Under the pieces are notes generated by a model. The model ran no database searches. It saw nothing but the letters and a program-made list of their open reading frames with translations, and was not told the DNA's origin. From positions 1 to 39,257 of the forward strand of contig JAQIBF010000042.1 in assembly GCA_027859195.1 (NCBI GenBank): 39,257 nucleotides of DNA, written 5' to 3'. Below, in pieces: positions 7,453 through 16,500 of the stretch; the first letter of the stretch is position 1; every line of letters starts with the position of its first letter. The stretch comes from Helicobacteraceae bacterium (GTDB lineage Bacteria; Campylobacterota; Campylobacteria; Campylobacterales; Sulfurimonadaceae). Position numbers and translations under genes: made by a program.

Positions 7453-8497
7453 TGACCCACCCTATTTTGTTCTCATACGTGATCTGCTTATACCCTTCTA
7501 CACTGTGTTTAACCTCAAACATCCCTTCAGACAAGAGTGTCTCAAACACAGTTGCATTCTCTATTGGGAGAAGATAGAGCGGTGCATCGGCATTGACACA
7601 GATATTCTCTGCAGGTGTTGCCTGCAAAGCAATGTATATCCCAGGAGCAACAATAAAAAGAGTGATCCACCATTTACGGTAGACGATTAACAGTATGAGT
7701 GCAAGAACAATGACAATACCGGCGGCAGCGATCTTGATCACATAGTTTTTGTTTTCTGTCGGTTTAAGATCACTTTGTGTCGAGACAGAGTCATCAATGA
7801 CTTCGATAGGGATCTTCACCTTCATATAGCGCTCGTTGACAAGATCGAAGTAGGTGAACTCCAAGGTCTCAAATTTTTTCGGTATAACAGCATAGTATGT
7901 CATGCTTGATGTCGTGATACCGCTTTTGACACTTTCAAAACCCTGTTCGTTCGCACCCCTGAGTTTAAAGGCATTGATATTACAGTGCTTGGCTTCAGCA
8001 TCGAAGGTGATGATATTGTGTTGATTGTCATACTTTTTGGCATCGACAGTGATGACGTCAAATCTATCAGCCAAAATTCCGGCAAATCTATTATCCGGGT
8101 TTAGTGAAACACTTTCGATCTTTTCACCCTGCAGTGTCGACTGCTCGTTCCCGATAGATGCCGTGATATCAGGGAGTATTAACGTATTTGAAGTCGCCAA
8201 AAAATAGAAGGTGTCTAAGACATAGGAACCTTCATCTTTACGTTGAGGCAAACGGCTTTGAAGGGTGGCACCGCGACCGCCTTTAAAACGGTACTGGAGC
8301 TTGTCATGTTGTCTGATAGTTGAGAGTGCTTTTACAGTAATAGAGAAATATTCGCCGTTGAAGACACGTTCAGGGATACTTTTTTTGTCGGTATCATCAT
8401 GATAAGAAAGATAGATCACTTGCTGTTTCGCCTGCAGTGATGCTGGTGTTAAAAAAGCTGCTACGAGCAGGGTCAAAACAAAGAGGACTCTTTTCAA
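7427..8497 (-). CDS. Membrane protein with periplasmic domain and C-terminal SH3-like domain
   Basis: A 356-residue protein of unknown function. It has a signal peptide (about residues 1-23, MKRVLFVLTLLV...LQA) and a beta-rich periplasmic part of about 220 residues. Two adjacent transmembrane segments follow (about 250-290: AAAGIVIVLALILLIVY and TLFIVAPGIYIALQA). After them comes a short domain resembling bacterial SH3 folds (LYLLPIENATVF ... YKQITYENKIGWVSEDDI). Such SH3-like domains often bind cell-wall peptides. The architecture recalls BatD-like proteins, but no BatA, BatB or MoxR gene is nearby. It follows purQ by three bases and overlaps plsC by 26, so it is part of the same operon. Confidence 0.75.
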   Translation of the reverse strand: MKRVLFVLTLLVAAFLTPASLQAKQQVIYLSYHDDTDKKSIPERVFNGEYFSITVKALSTIRQHDKLQYRFKGGRGATLQSRLPQRKDEGSYVLDTFYFLATSNTLILPDITASIGNEQSTLQGEKIESVSLNPDNRFAGILADRFDVITVDAKKYDNQHNIITFDAEAKHCNINAFKLRGANEQGFESVKSGITTSSMTYYAVIPKKFETLEFTYFDLVNERYMKVKIPIEVIDDSVSTQSDLKPTENKNYVIKIAAAGIVIVLALILLIVYRKWWITLFIVAPGIYIALQATPAENICVNADAPLYLLPIENATVFETLLSEGMFEVKHSVEGYKQITYENKIGWVSEDDICTD

Positions 8498-8500
8498 AAC

Positions 8501-9169
8501 TTACATCAGCCCTTCAAGCATCTTAATGCCGTCAGTTGATCCTAGAATATCTTCCATAGCACGTTCAGGATGCGGCATAAGACCAAAGACGTTTTTCGCT
8601 TTGTTACAGATACCTGCAATAGAGTCTACTGAGCCGTTAGGATTCGAGGTCGCACCATCTTTGTCACAGTATTGCAGCAGGACTTGTTCATTGTCATAAA
8701 GCCCTTTTAGACCTGCGTCGTCAATAAAGAAGTTTCCATCATGGTGAGCGATAGGGATGTTGACGACATCGCTCTTTTCAAACTTGCATAAAAAGTCATT
8801 GCTGTTGTTGACCACTTTTAAGTGGTGGTGTTTCGAGATAAAGTGCAGGTGTTCGTTGCGGTTAAGCGCACCCGGCAGCATGTGTGTCTCAGTCAAGACT
8901 TGAAAACCGTTACAGATCCCCAATACTTTTTTACCCGCTTCAGCATAGGCTTTAACAGCTTTCATGATCGGTGATTTAGAAGCGATAGCACCTGAACGCA
9001 GGTAGTCACCGTAAGAGAACCCTCCGGCAATGACAACAAGGTCGATGTCATCAGCGATAGCTGTCTCTTGATGCCAAAGAATTGCTGTTTGAGCACCTAG
9101 CTTTTCAAAAGCGTACTGTGTGTCGTATTCACAGTTGGTTCCAGGAAATTGTACAATACCTACTTTCAT
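8501..9169 (-). CDS. purQ: Phosphoribosylformylglycinamidine synthase, glutaminase subunit
   Basis: Class I glutamine amidotransferase subunit that feeds ammonia to PurL for FGAM formation, step 4 of de novo purine synthesis. The 222-residue protein opens with KVGIVQFPGTNCEYD. It has the oxyanion region IAGGFSYGDYLR, the nucleophile cysteine in LGICNGFQVL (about residue 87), and the His/Glu pair in LMPHPERAMED near the C-terminus. Length is that of the small PurQ type that works with PurS and a separate PurL. The start overlaps the purS stop by one base. PurL itself is not in the window. Confidence 0.97.
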   Translation of the reverse strand: MKVGIVQFPGTNCEYDTQYAFEKLGAQTAILWHQETAIADDIDLVVIAGGFSYGDYLRSGAIASKSPIMKAVKAYAEAGKKVLGICNGFQVLTETHMLPGALNRNEHLHFISKHHHLKVVNNSNDFLCKFEKSDVVNIPIAHHDGNFFIDDAGLKGLYDNEQVLLQYCDKDGATSNPNGSVDSIAGICNKAKNVFGLMPHPERAMEDILGSTDGIKMLEGLM

Positions 9170-9411
9170 TATGCAATGATCTCAATTTCGTAATCTTCGA
9201 TAACAGTGTTGGCAAGCAGCTCTTCGCACATATTCGTTACTTCTGCACGTGCAGTCGCTTCATCTGTTGCGTTCAGTGTCAATACGACCTGTCGTCCGAC
9301 ACGTACATCATCAACATTGTTAAACTGAAGCGATTTGAGTGCGTGATGCACTGCTTTACCCTGAGAGTCAAGTACACCGTTTTTTAGTGAGATATTAATA
9401 ATTGCAGTCAT
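9169..9411 (-). CDS. purS: Phosphoribosylformylglycinamidine synthase subunit PurS
   Basis: A small 80-residue bridging subunit that docks PurQ onto small-type PurL. The sequence shows the family pattern: an N-terminal strand ISLKNGVLDSQGKAV, then HALKSLQFNNVDDVRVGRQV, then a helix with VTNMCEELLANTVIEDYEIEI. It lies eight bases after purC and overlaps purQ by one base, as in many purS-purQ pairs. Confidence 0.96.
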   Translation of the reverse strand: MTAIINISLKNGVLDSQGKAVHHALKSLQFNNVDDVRVGRQVVLTLNATDEATARAEVTNMCEELLANTVIEDYEIEIIA

Positions 9412-9419
9412 TGTCTTCC

Positions 9420-10133
9420 TTATTTGTTTAAAATTCTGTTAAGTACTTCTTCGTACGCTAATGTAAGTCCGCCTAAGCCTTGACGAAAACGGTCTTTATC
9501 CATCTTCTCGCCTGTCTTAGCATCCCAGAAACGGCAGTTGTCAGGAGAGATCTCATCGACTAAGATGATGTTGCCGTCTTTGTCCTTACCAAACTCAAGT
9601 TTGAAGTCAACAAGGTTAAGCCCTTTTGCTGCAAAGTAGGGCTTCAGGATGTCATTTACCTGACGCGCCATACGACGAAGTTTGTCCAACTCATCCTGGT
9701 AGTCAACAAGACCCAGGATCAATGCGTGCTGATCATTGAGTTTAGGGTCACCCAGTTCATCATTTTTGTAGTCAAACTCAACGAGTGTAAATGGAAGGAT
9801 CTGACCGTCTTCGATTCCAAGGTTGCGGCTGAGGCTGCCTGTAGCTATGTTTCGTACAATCACTTCTATCAGAATAACATCAACGCGTCTATGCAGCATG
9901 TGGTTGTCATCCATCATCTCGATGAAGTGTGTTGGAATGCCTTCTGCTTCCAAGACTTTAAATAGTTCTGTAGAGATCTTGTTGTTAAGAACCCCTTTAC
10001 CGGCTTCACTTGACTTTTTTTGGCCATTAAATGCTGTTAAGTCATCTTTGAATTCTGAGATCAGGATCTCTGGTTCGTCTGTGGTGTAAAGTCTTTTTGC
10101 TTTACCTTCATAAAGTAGTTCGCGTTTTTCCAT
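9420..10133 (-). CDS. purC: SAICAR synthetase
   Basis: Phosphoribosylaminoimidazole-succinocarboxamide synthase joins CAIR and aspartate using ATP. The 237-residue protein carries the family's opening [11 protein letters not shown], the [12 protein letters not shown] and [10 protein letters not shown] loops, [12 protein letters not shown], the aspartate/metal-binding [11 protein letters not shown], and [12 protein letters not shown]. Length is standard for the bacterial single-domain form. It begins four bases after the ctpA stop and precedes purS by eight, so the three purine genes share the protease gene's transcript. Confidence 0.97.
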   Translation of the reverse strand: MEKRELLYEGKAKRLYTTDEPEILISEFKDDLTAFNGQKKSSEAGKGVLNNKISTELFKVLEAEGIPTHFIEMMDDNHMLHRRVDVILIEVIVRNIATGSLSRNLGIEDGQILPFTLVEFDYKNDELGDPKLNDQHALILGLVDYQDELDKLRRMARQVNDILKPYFAAKGLNLVDFKLEFGKDKDGNIILVDEISPDNCRFWDAKTGEKMDKDRFRQGLGGLTLAYEEVLNRILNK

Positions 10134-10137
10134 TTTG

Positions 10138-11475
10138 TTATCCTTTGATTATGATTAGGGCTTTCATAATGTCAGTTCCCTCTTTGAGTTGAATATCTTT
10201 TGTTAACTGTTCTGCTGTGATGATGTTTTTCTCATCGTCTTTTATAGCATCAGTCGCTTCTTTCTCTTGGTCGCCATTGACTTTTTCCAGTTCACCTTCA
10301 AGGTGCTTTTTAAGGTCAGACTCTTTCAGCGCAAATTTGTTCTCTTTGGTGTCGACCGTTCCGGCAAGAACTTCGATGTCCGGCGTAACACCGACTGCTT
10401 GGATGGTCCGTCCGCTCGGCAGGTAATAACGTGCAACGGTAAGTTTGATCGCATCTGTCGCTGTAATTGGCAAGATGACTTGTACGGAGCCTTTACCAAA
10501 GGTCTTTGTCCCAAGAACAACAGCGCGCTTCTGGTCCTGAAGTGCGCCGCTGACGATCTCGGATGCTGAAGCACTCCCGCCGTTGACAAGAACAAGAAGT
10601 GGCACTTTTGTCAAGGTTGTGGCTGCTTTTGCACGGTAGGTCTCATTTTCACGAGAGTCACGGCCTTTTTGAGAAACAATAATACCTTCGTCAACAAAGA
10701 TATCAACAAGTCCGACAGCTTGGTCAAGAAGACCGCCAGGATTGTTTCTCAAGTCTAAGATGATCCCTTTACTCATTGCTTGGTTCTGTTTTACTGCTTT
10801 AGAGACATCTTCGACTACTTTTTTATCAAAGCTTGTTACCCGGATATAGAGTATGTCATCACCGATTGTCTTGGTGTAAACGGACTCTATCTGGATGATG
10901 TCGCGTATGATATGAATGTCAAGAGGCTGTGCCTCTCCGCTGCGTACGATTGTCAAATCAATCGGGTCCCCTTTTTTACCGCGCATGATGTTAACAGCAT
11001 CGTCAAGTCCCATACCAAGCGTTGATTTGTCATCTATCTTTAAGATGATATCACCGGCTTTCATACCGGCTTTGTCTGCAGGTGTCCCCTCGATAGGTGC
11101 GATAACGGTCAATGCGCCGTCTTTCATACCGACAGTGATGCCCAAGCCGCCAAATTCACCGTTTGTCTGAACTTTCAGACTCTCAAAACTTTTAGCGTCA
11201 AGGTAGCTTGAATGCGCATCAAGGTTGGTCATCATCCCTTTAAGCGATTTGTCCATCAACTCTTCAATAGTGAGATTGTCGACGTTGTACTTTTCTACAA
11301 TGCTGAGTACTTTTGTGAATTTAGCCAAGGACTGAAGACGTGAAGCCTCTACAGTCGGCTGATCGATGGGTGTTTTTACGACATCATCTTTGGCCAAAAG
11401 GGTGGTGTTGAAGGTGAGGCTTGCCGCGATGAGAGCACTTACGGCCCCCAGAAACATAAATTTTTTGTTTTTCAT
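10138..11475 (-). CDS. ctpA: Carboxyl-terminal processing protease (S41 family)
   Basis: A periplasmic serine protease that trims the C-termini of envelope proteins. The 445-residue product has an N-terminal signal or anchor segment ([17 protein letters not shown]), a PDZ domain (about residues 95-180, [16 protein letters not shown] and [13 protein letters not shown]), and an S41 catalytic domain. The catalytic Ser is in [14 protein letters not shown] and the Lys in [10 protein letters not shown]. The start at ATG 11475 puts the hydrophobic segment at the N-terminus. An in-frame TTG at 11493 would add six residues but has no better ribosome site. As first gene of the leftward run, it probably carries the promoter for purCSQ. 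Confidence 0.93.
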   Translation of the reverse strand: MKNKKFMFLGAVSALIAASLTFNTTLLAKDDVVKTPIDQPTVEASRLQSLAKFTKVLSIVEKYNVDNLTIEELMDKSLKGMMTNLDAHSSYLDAKSFESLKVQTNGEFGGLGITVGMKDGALTVIAPIEGTPADKAGMKAGDIILKIDDKSTLGMGLDDAVNIMRGKKGDPIDLTIVRSGEAQPLDIHIIRDIIQIESVYTKTIGDDILYIRVTSFDKKVVEDVSKAVKQNQAMSKGIILDLRNNPGGLLDQAVGLVDIFVDEGIIVSQKGRDSRENETYRAKAATTLTKVPLLVLVNGGSASASEIVSGALQDQKRAVVLGTKTFGKGSVQVILPITATDAIKLTVARYYLPSGRTIQAVGVTPDIEVLAGTVDTKENKFALKESDLKKHLEGELEKVNGDQEKEATDAIKDDEKNIITAEQLTKDIQLKEGTDIMKALIIIKG

Positions 11476-11662
11476 TTGTACCCATTCTTGCAAGTAATTT
11501 TAAAGGTGATATTATAGTTAAATGTTGGTTAATTATCAATTTGTATTCGGGCGATGCCTGCAGCCTATTCCGGGGACTCCTTAAAAATGGAAATCGAAAT
11601 TTTTGAGTTTAAGTAATTTGTGTTTGGCATTTGAAGTTTATTGACGCCTCTTTCCTTTTTTC

Positions 11663-11684
11663 ACGATACAGAATTCCGTATCGT
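11663..11684. repeat. Near-perfect 22-bp palindrome
   Basis: ACGATAC and GTATCGT flank AGAATTCC, giving a 22-base palindrome with one mismatched pair. It lies about 190 bases upstream of ctpA and 600 upstream of clpB, in the repeat-rich gap; terminator or protein-binding roles are equally possible. Confidence 0.5.
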
Positions 11685-11708
11685 AAAGAGCAAGAGCTAA
11701 GAGCCTAG

Positions 11709-11811
11709 TCCACTAATTACACGAATGGCACGAATTAAAGAGCAAGTTCTATTCAATAATGACTGCTATAAAGACTAATAAATAATTCGTGAAATTAGTG
11801 AAATTCGTGGA
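11709..11811. repeat. 29-bp imperfect inverted repeat with 9-nt periodicity
   Basis: Arm 11709-11737 and arm 11783-11811 pair at 24 of 29 positions across a 45-base loop. Each arm is three 9-base units of the form ATTCGTGNN / ATTAGTGNA. Degenerate single units of similar type recur at about 11862-11885, 11930-11962 and 11985-12020. No reading frame runs through them, so the gap 11476-12291 looks non-coding. Confidence 0.6.
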
Positions 11812-11936
11812 CAGAACGCTCTTGACCTTGCTCTTTTCTTTTCTTTTTCAAAAACTAATCCTACTTATCCTATTAATCCGTGGGTAAAAAAAGAAAATAC
11901 TCTTTGATACTACTGCTATAAAGACTAATAAATAAT
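11762..11936. repeat. 25-bp exact direct repeat, 150-nt offset
   Basis: Positions 11762-11786 and 11912-11936 are identical (beginning ACTGCTATAAAG and ending AATAAATAAT). Each is followed by a copy of the ATTCGTG-type unit. This suggests an ancient local duplication of about 150 bases in the gap upstream of clpB. Confidence 0.65.
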
Positions 11937-12229
11937 CTGTAAAATCGGCGGAATCTGCTGACGGTTGCTCTTGATCTTAGACTAAATACAATTATCCCAC
12001 TAATCGTAATAATCTGTACCCAAGGGGCCGGCCCTGGGCAAAAAAACAAAAAACTCTCGTGCCGGTCTATCCCTGGTGCAATAGCAGAGGGGGGCTTGTA
12101 CTCAAATAAAAAGTTGAATCATAGTACTATGAAGCAATTAGCAAAGATCATTAGCTCAAGCGATGTATGATGTAACATATAGAGTACTAAACACATCGGA
12201 TGGACCTTAGTCACCTGCTGTCAACTTAA

Positions 12230-12260
12230 CTTGACAAAGGTAGACTCAAGGTGCTATAAT
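12230..12260 (+). promoter_or_regulatory. clpB promoter with HAIR-type HspR operator
   Basis: A textbook vegetative promoter: TTGACA (12231-12236), 18-base spacer, TATAAT (12255-12260), 31 bases before the clpB ATG. Overlaid on it is CTTGACA-N7-ACTCAAG (12230-12250). This has the geometry of the HspR-associated inverted repeat (consensus CTTGAGT-N7-ACTCAAG); the right arm is perfect and the left matches five of seven. HspR represses clpB in several Campylobacterota, so heat-shock control by HspR is inferred. The hspR gene is not in the window. Confidence 0.8.
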
Positions 12261-12291
12261 AATTTATATACAATTTAAAAGGAAAAACTTT

Positions 12292-14868
12292 ATGAATACA
12301 ATTTTTGAAAAACTAACCCACCAGATGACACAGTCAGTAGAATCGGCACTTTCACTGGCACTGCACAATAAAAATATGGAAGTAGAACCGGTACATTTTT
12401 TCTGGGCGCTGCTTACCAACAGCAACTCGGTTTTAAACCAAGCCTTTAATAAAATGAATATAGATAAAACAGCCATAGAGTTGGATGTTAAGTCTATGGC
12501 AGAGAAACTGCCTAAATCCTCATCGGTTTCTAAAGAGAGTATTCGCATCTCCCGAAACCTTGTTCAGGCGCTTGAACGCGGTGTTGGTGAGATGACAAAG
12601 CTGGGGGACAGCTTTTTAGCGGTCGATACCTTTATACTGGCAAATATGAAAGAGGAACTGTTCAAAAGCATCTTGTCGAAATATGTCGACATGATGGAGC
12701 TCACCAAGACTTTTGAAGCGATGCGCGGCGGCCAGAAGATCGAGTCTCAGACAGCCGATGAGAACCTTGAAAGCCTTGAAAAATATGGTATTGACCTTAC
12801 TGCAGAAGCGGCAGAAGGGAAACTGGCACCTGTCATCGGGCGAGATGAAGAGATCAACCGTATGATGCAGATCCTGATCCGAAAAACAAAAAATAATCCG
12901 ATCCTTTTGGGAGAGCCCGGTGTCGGTAAAACAGCACTGGCGGAGGGGCTTGCACAGCGTGTCTATAACAAAGAGGTACCGCTTAGTCTTCAAAACAAGC
13001 GTGTCGTGGCACTGGACATGTCGGCTCTTATTGCCGGCGCAAAGTACCGAGGCGAGTTTGAAGACCGTCTGAAATCGGTGATCGACGAAGTTAAAAAGAG
13101 CGGTAACATCATCCTGTTTATTGATGAGATCCACACGATAGTCGGTGCAGGAGCCGGTGAGGGCGGTATGGATGCAGCCAACATTTTGAAACCTGCGCTT
13201 GCCCGCGGTGAACTGCATACTATCGGTGCGACAACGCTTAAAGAGTATCGCAAGTTTTTTGAAAAAGATACGGCACTTCAGCGTCGCTTTCAGCCGGTTA
13301 CGGTGGCTGAACCGAGCATCAATCAATCGTTGCAGATATTGCGCGGTATTAAAGAACGTTTAGAGGCACACCATAATGTCACCATTACCGACTCCGCACT
13401 GATCGCAGCGGCGAAGCTCTCAGAACGTTATATCGGAGACCGTTTTTTACCGGATAAAGCGATCGATCTGATTGATGAAGCTGCAGCAGAACTGAAGATG
13501 CAGATCGAGTCAGAGCCAAACGTATTGGCGGCAGTCAAGCGTGAAGTTCAGGAACTGCATGTTGAACGTGAAGCGTTGAAGATGGATGTTGATGCTTCGA
13601 ACGAAAAACGTCTTGAAGAGATCAAGAAAGAGCTGGCAGATGCCGAAGAGAAAAAACGCTCATTAGAGACACAGTTTGAGCAGGAGAAAGAGGTCTTTGA
13701 CCGTATTGCCAGCATTAAAAACAGTATTGAATCAAAACGTCGAGAAGCAGAATCAGCCAGAAACAGTGGTGATTTTGAGAAGGCGGCCTCTATTGAATAT
13801 GGTGAAATCCCTAAGTTTAATGATGAAGAAGCAGCGCTTCAAGCGAAGTGGGTTGAGATGCAGAAAGAGGGGGTCCTGCTTAAAAACAGTGTGGATGAGG
13901 AGTCTATCGCCGGCATCGTCAGCCGTTGGACCGGCATTCCTGTGACGAAGATGCTGCAGAGCGAAAAAGATAAAGTCTTGCACATTCAAGATGAGTTGGA
14001 TAAAGATGTGATCGGTCAAAAGAAAGCGACCTTCGCCGTGGCGCGCGCTATAAAACGCAATAAAGCCGGACTCTCTGACAAAAACAGCCCTATCGGCTCG
14101 TTTATGTTCCTGGGGCCGACCGGTGTCGGTAAGACACAGACGGCTAAAACCTTGGCAAAGTTTTTGTTTGACTCTCAAGATACGTTGATACGCTTTGACA
14201 TGAGTGAGTATATGGAGAAACACGCAGTTTCTCGTTTAGTCGGTGCACCTCCTGGATATGTCGGTTACGATGAAGGTGGACAGCTTACGGAGGCGGTACG
14301 TCGTAAACCGTACAGCGTTATTCTTTTCGATGAGGTCGAAAAAGCGCATCCGGATGTCTTTAATATGCTTTTGCAGGTCTTGGATGACGGCCGATTGACA
14401 GACAACAAAGGGGTGACGGTCAGTTTTACAAACACTATCATCATCTTGACATCTAACATTGCCAGTGACAAGATCATGAGTATGCATGGTGATCCGGGCC
14501 TGGAGCATGTTGTTCTGGGTGAGTTAAAGAGCAAGTTTAAACCGGAATTTTTGAACCGTCTTGATGATATTGTCATCTTTAATCCACTGGGTGAAAATGA
14601 GATTGTCGGCATTGTTAACCTATTCTTCCAGGAGATCGTTAACAAAGTCAACGAACGTGACATCACATTGACAATGAGTGAGGCTGCGAAACAACTGGTT
14701 GCCAATGTGGGATTTGATCCGGTCTATGGAGCACGTCCCCTCAAACGTGCCCTTTATGAAATTGTAGAAGACCGCCTGGCGGACCTGATCCTTAGCGGCG
14801 AGGTCGGCGAGGGGAACACGGTTGCGTTTGATGCCAAAGACGACGAGATCAGCGTTGTTGTCAGCTAA
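12292..14868 (+). CDS. clpB: ATP-dependent disaggregase ClpB
   Basis: Hexameric Hsp100 chaperone that pulls polypeptides out of aggregates together with DnaK. The 858-residue protein has the Clp N-domain (1-145) and AAA1 with Walker A GEPGVGKT and Walker B ILFIDEIH. The coiled-coil M-domain follows (about 405-525, rich in Glu/Lys: [19 protein letters not shown]), then AAA2 with GPTGVGKT and [13 protein letters not shown], and a C-terminal D2 small domain. Pore loops KYRGEFE and GYVGYDEGG are intact. Length is normal. It is preceded by an HspR-type operator promoter and followed by a hairpin, so it is probably monocistronic. Confidence 0.98.
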   Translation: MNTIFEKLTHQMTQSVESALSLALHNKNMEVEPVHFFWALLTNSNSVLNQAFNKMNIDKTAIELDVKSMAEKLPKSSSVSKESIRISRNLVQALERGVGEMTKLGDSFLAVDTFILANMKEELFKSILSKYVDMMELTKTFEAMRGGQKIESQTADENLESLEKYGIDLTAEAAEGKLAPVIGRDEEINRMMQILIRKTKNNPILLGEPGVGKTALAEGLAQRVYNKEVPLSLQNKRVVALDMSALIAGAKYRGEFEDRLKSVIDEVKKSGNIILFIDEIHTIVGAGAGEGGMDAANILKPALARGELHTIGATTLKEYRKFFEKDTALQRRFQPVTVAEPSINQSLQILRGIKERLEAHHNVTITDSALIAAAKLSERYIGDRFLPDKAIDLIDEAAAELKMQIESEPNVLAAVKREVQELHVEREALKMDVDASNEKRLEEIKKELADAEEKKRSLETQFEQEKEVFDRIASIKNSIESKRREAESARNSGDFEKAASIEYGEIPKFNDEEAALQAKWVEMQKEGVLLKNSVDEESIAGIVSRWTGIPVTKMLQSEKDKVLHIQDELDKDVIGQKKATFAVARAIKRNKAGLSDKNSPIGSFMFLGPTGVGKTQTAKTLAKFLFDSQDTLIRFDMSEYMEKHAVSRLVGAPPGYVGYDEGGQLTEAVRRKPYSVILFDEVEKAHPDVFNMLLQVLDDGRLTDNKGVTVSFTNTIIILTSNIASDKIMSMHGDPGLEHVVLGELKSKFKPEFLNRLDDIVIFNPLGENEIVGIVNLFFQEIVNKVNERDITLTMSEAAKQLVANVGFDPVYGARPLKRALYEIVEDRLADLILSGEVGEGNTVAFDAKDDEISVVVS

Positions 14869-14894
14869 GAGAATGGGGAGATCCCCTCTCCTCG
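14869..14894 (+). terminator. Hairpin after clpB
   Basis: GGGGA-GA-TCCCC (14876-14887), with extended GAGA/TCTC flanks, directly follows the clpB stop. The U-tract is poor. Confidence 0.45.
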
Positions 14895-14912
14895 CTATTC
14901 ACCTTTAATACG

Positions 14913-14918
14913 TATAAT
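14913..14918 (+). promoter_or_regulatory. -10 box immediately before the cytochrome gene
   Basis: TATAAT ends six bases before the ATG at 14925. The expected transcription start falls on or next to the start codon, implying a leaderless or nearly leaderless mRNA. No ribosome site is visible between. Confidence 0.45.
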
Positions 14919-14924
14919 TAGCAT

Positions 14925-15281
14925 ATGAAAAAAATAGTAGCTCTCTTTCTCTTTTTAACCTTTTCACTGATGGCCTGCACCGGTGATTGTCTCACGTGTC
15001 ATCCTTCTTTGGAAAAAAATATCTTGACAGACCTGCGCCACAAACCGATGTTGAGCTGCATTAACTGTCACAGTGCTGTTCCCAGTTCTATGGCAGAGTG
15101 CGGCAGTGACTGCTTCGCCTGTCACCCTATGGAAAAGATAAATAATGGTGTTTTGGAACATGAAGTGATTCAGGAGTGCAAAGATTGTCACGTAAAGATG
15201 AAGCAGGAACTTTTAGATATTACAAAAACGCTTGATCAATCGCATGTGCAAGAACCGTTACGAGATTTTCTTTTAGAGTAG
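14925..15281 (+). CDS. Small periplasmic tetraheme cytochrome c-like protein
   Basis: A 118-residue exported protein with four CxxCH haem c sites: CLTCH, CINCH, CFACH and CKDCH, at about residues 23, 42, 65 and 87. A hydrophobic leader (about residues 1-18) ends LMACTGDC; the cysteine after LMA could also be a lipobox cysteine. Extra histidines (HKPM, EHEV) could serve as distal ligands. It would act in periplasmic electron transfer, but its partner is unknown. The closest analogy is small NapC/NrfH-independent multihaem shuttles. The gene is followed eight bases later by a DUF2721 membrane protein, so the two may be co-transcribed. Confidence 0.85.
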   Translation: MKKIVALFLFLTFSLMACTGDCLTCHPSLEKNILTDLRHKPMLSCINCHSAVPSSMAECGSDCFACHPMEKINNGVLEHEVIQECKDCHVKMKQELLDITKTLDQSHVQEPLRDFLLE

Positions 15282-15289
15282 GAGGCGAT

Positions 15290-15736
15290 ATGTTGATTCC
15301 CTTAGCCGATGTTACTGCTGTCAATGGCGTTGCCCAGCTTATACAACTTGCGGTGGCGCCCGTCTTTTTGCTTGCAGCGGTAGGTGCCCTCTTAAATGTT
15401 TTCACGGGCAGACTTTCACGGATCATCGATAAAATAGAAAAGTTTGACCATTACGGAGACGACATACCTAAAAGCTTTACGGCAGACTATATAAAAGCCC
15501 GTCGGGACTCTCTTGCCAAACGGATGCGTAACATGAACCTCGCCATACTTTTTTGTACGGTAACGGGTTTACTGGTGGCAGTTGTCATCGTTACGATGTT
15601 TTTAAGTGCGATGTTGGAGTTTGAAGAGTACTTATTGATCGCACTACTCTTTATATTGGCGATGGTCTCACTAATCCTCTCTTTAACCCTGTTTTTACGA
15701 GAGATATTTTTAACCACAGGATTTGCCAAGAAGTAA
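15290..15736 (+). CDS. DUF2721 family membrane protein
   Basis: A 148-residue inner-membrane protein of the DUF2721 family, whose function is unknown. Three hydrophobic segments are visible: about residues 15-35 (LIQLAVAPVFLLAAVGALL), 82-108 (LAILFCTVTGLLVAVVIVTM) and 113-138 (LIALLFILAMVSLILSLTL). A charged cytoplasmic or periplasmic loop lies between the first two. The family signature NVFTGRLSRIIDKIE follows the first segment. The start is set by AGGAGG (15281-15286) a few bases ahead. It is located directly after the tetraheme cytochrome. Confidence 0.85.
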   Translation: MLIPLADVTAVNGVAQLIQLAVAPVFLLAAVGALLNVFTGRLSRIIDKIEKFDHYGDDIPKSFTADYIKARRDSLAKRMRNMNLAILFCTVTGLLVAVVIVTMFLSAMLEFEEYLLIALLFILAMVSLILSLTLFLREIFLTTGFAKK

Positions 15737-15918
15737 GTACCAGATGATCCTGCGCGAGAACTGACCACTCTGCTTATCTTGTATTTACAGATAGAGAACG
15801 AAAAGATGACAGCACCTCCAAAAAGAGCTATCTCCGGAGTGCAAATAAAACTGAAAGCTACTATTTCTCCTACAACAATTGCATGCTTGCCTAACTGTGT
15901 CTCAATTATATTTGCTTC

Positions 15919-16140
15919 TCACCACTGTTGCGTCAAATAGTTTAATTGAACCCTGTTTTGCGCATATGTGTTAAAACCTGAATAGCTAATGATGTCAGGA
16001 TATTTCTCTTGCAAAACTGATTTTGGGCGTTTAAATTCTTGTTTAAGAAGAGGAGTCGTATTAAAACTCTCTTTGCCGGTACAGCCAATAAAACAAGTTG
16101 ATATGAGAAGTGATGTCAAAGCATTGACGAATTTAACCAT
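15919..16140 (-). CDS. Possible small lipoprotein
   Basis: A 73-residue frame with a lipoprotein-like leader (MVKFVNALTSLLISTCFIGC, lipobox cysteine at residue 20) and a hydrophilic mature part with no recognised domain. No good ribosome site precedes the ATG. After the TGA at 15919-15921 the same frame stays open for a long distance on the minus strand, so the gene could be a truncated or point-mutated remnant. It is transcribed away from rpmH and convergent with DUF2721. Confidence 0.4.
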   Translation of the reverse strand: MVKFVNALTSLLISTCFIGCTGKESFNTTPLLKQEFKRPKSVLQEKYPDIISYSGFNTYAQNRVQLNYLTQQW

Positions 16141-16315
16141 ACTGCATACTTGAAAATATTTACGGGCATTAATAGATAAGATATTTATGGCTGAACCAAT
16201 ACTTTTGATTAGTGCCGTTCATACATTTACTCTATTTTTCACCTGAATAGAAGCAAAAGAGTAACTTTAACCGACAAAATAGCAAACCTTAACCACACTT
16301 TAAGTAAGAGTTTCG

Positions 16316-16321
16316 TATTAT
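16316..16321 (+). promoter_or_regulatory. -10 box for rpmH operon
   Basis: TATTAT, 33 bases ahead of the rpmH start, with a plausible ribosome site AAGGGAT between. No convincing -35. The gap 16141-16354 holds nothing else clear. Confidence 0.35.
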
Positions 16322-16354
16322 TGCGAGCTAAAAATTATTTAAGGGATATGACTT

Positions 16355-16489
16355 ATGAAAAGAACATACCAACCCCATAGTACGCCACGTAAACGTACTC
16401 ACGGTTTTCGCGCTCGTATGGCAACTAAAAACGGTCGTCGTGTAATTAACCGTCGTCGTGCAAAAGGTAGAAAATCACTAACTGTGTAA
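16355..16489 (+). CDS. rpmH: 50S ribosomal protein L34
   Basis: A 44-residue, strongly basic protein of the large ribosomal subunit: [17 protein letters not shown] at the start, [20 protein letters not shown] near the end. Sequence and length are diagnostic. AAGGGAT lies about nine bases before the ATG. It heads the classic rpmH-rnpA-yidD-yidC-jag-mnmE cluster. Confidence 0.98.
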   Translation: MKRTYQPHSTPRKRTHGFRARMATKNGRRVINRRRAKGRKSLTV

Positions 16490-16500
16490 ACAGTTTTTCG

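Noticed and set aside
7427-8497. BatD of an aerotolerance operon
   Set aside because: No BatA/BatB/MoxR neighbours; only the general architecture is similar.
11494-12229. A gene in the gap upstream of clpB
   Set aside because: All frames are short, with repeated units in both directions and no recognisable protein.
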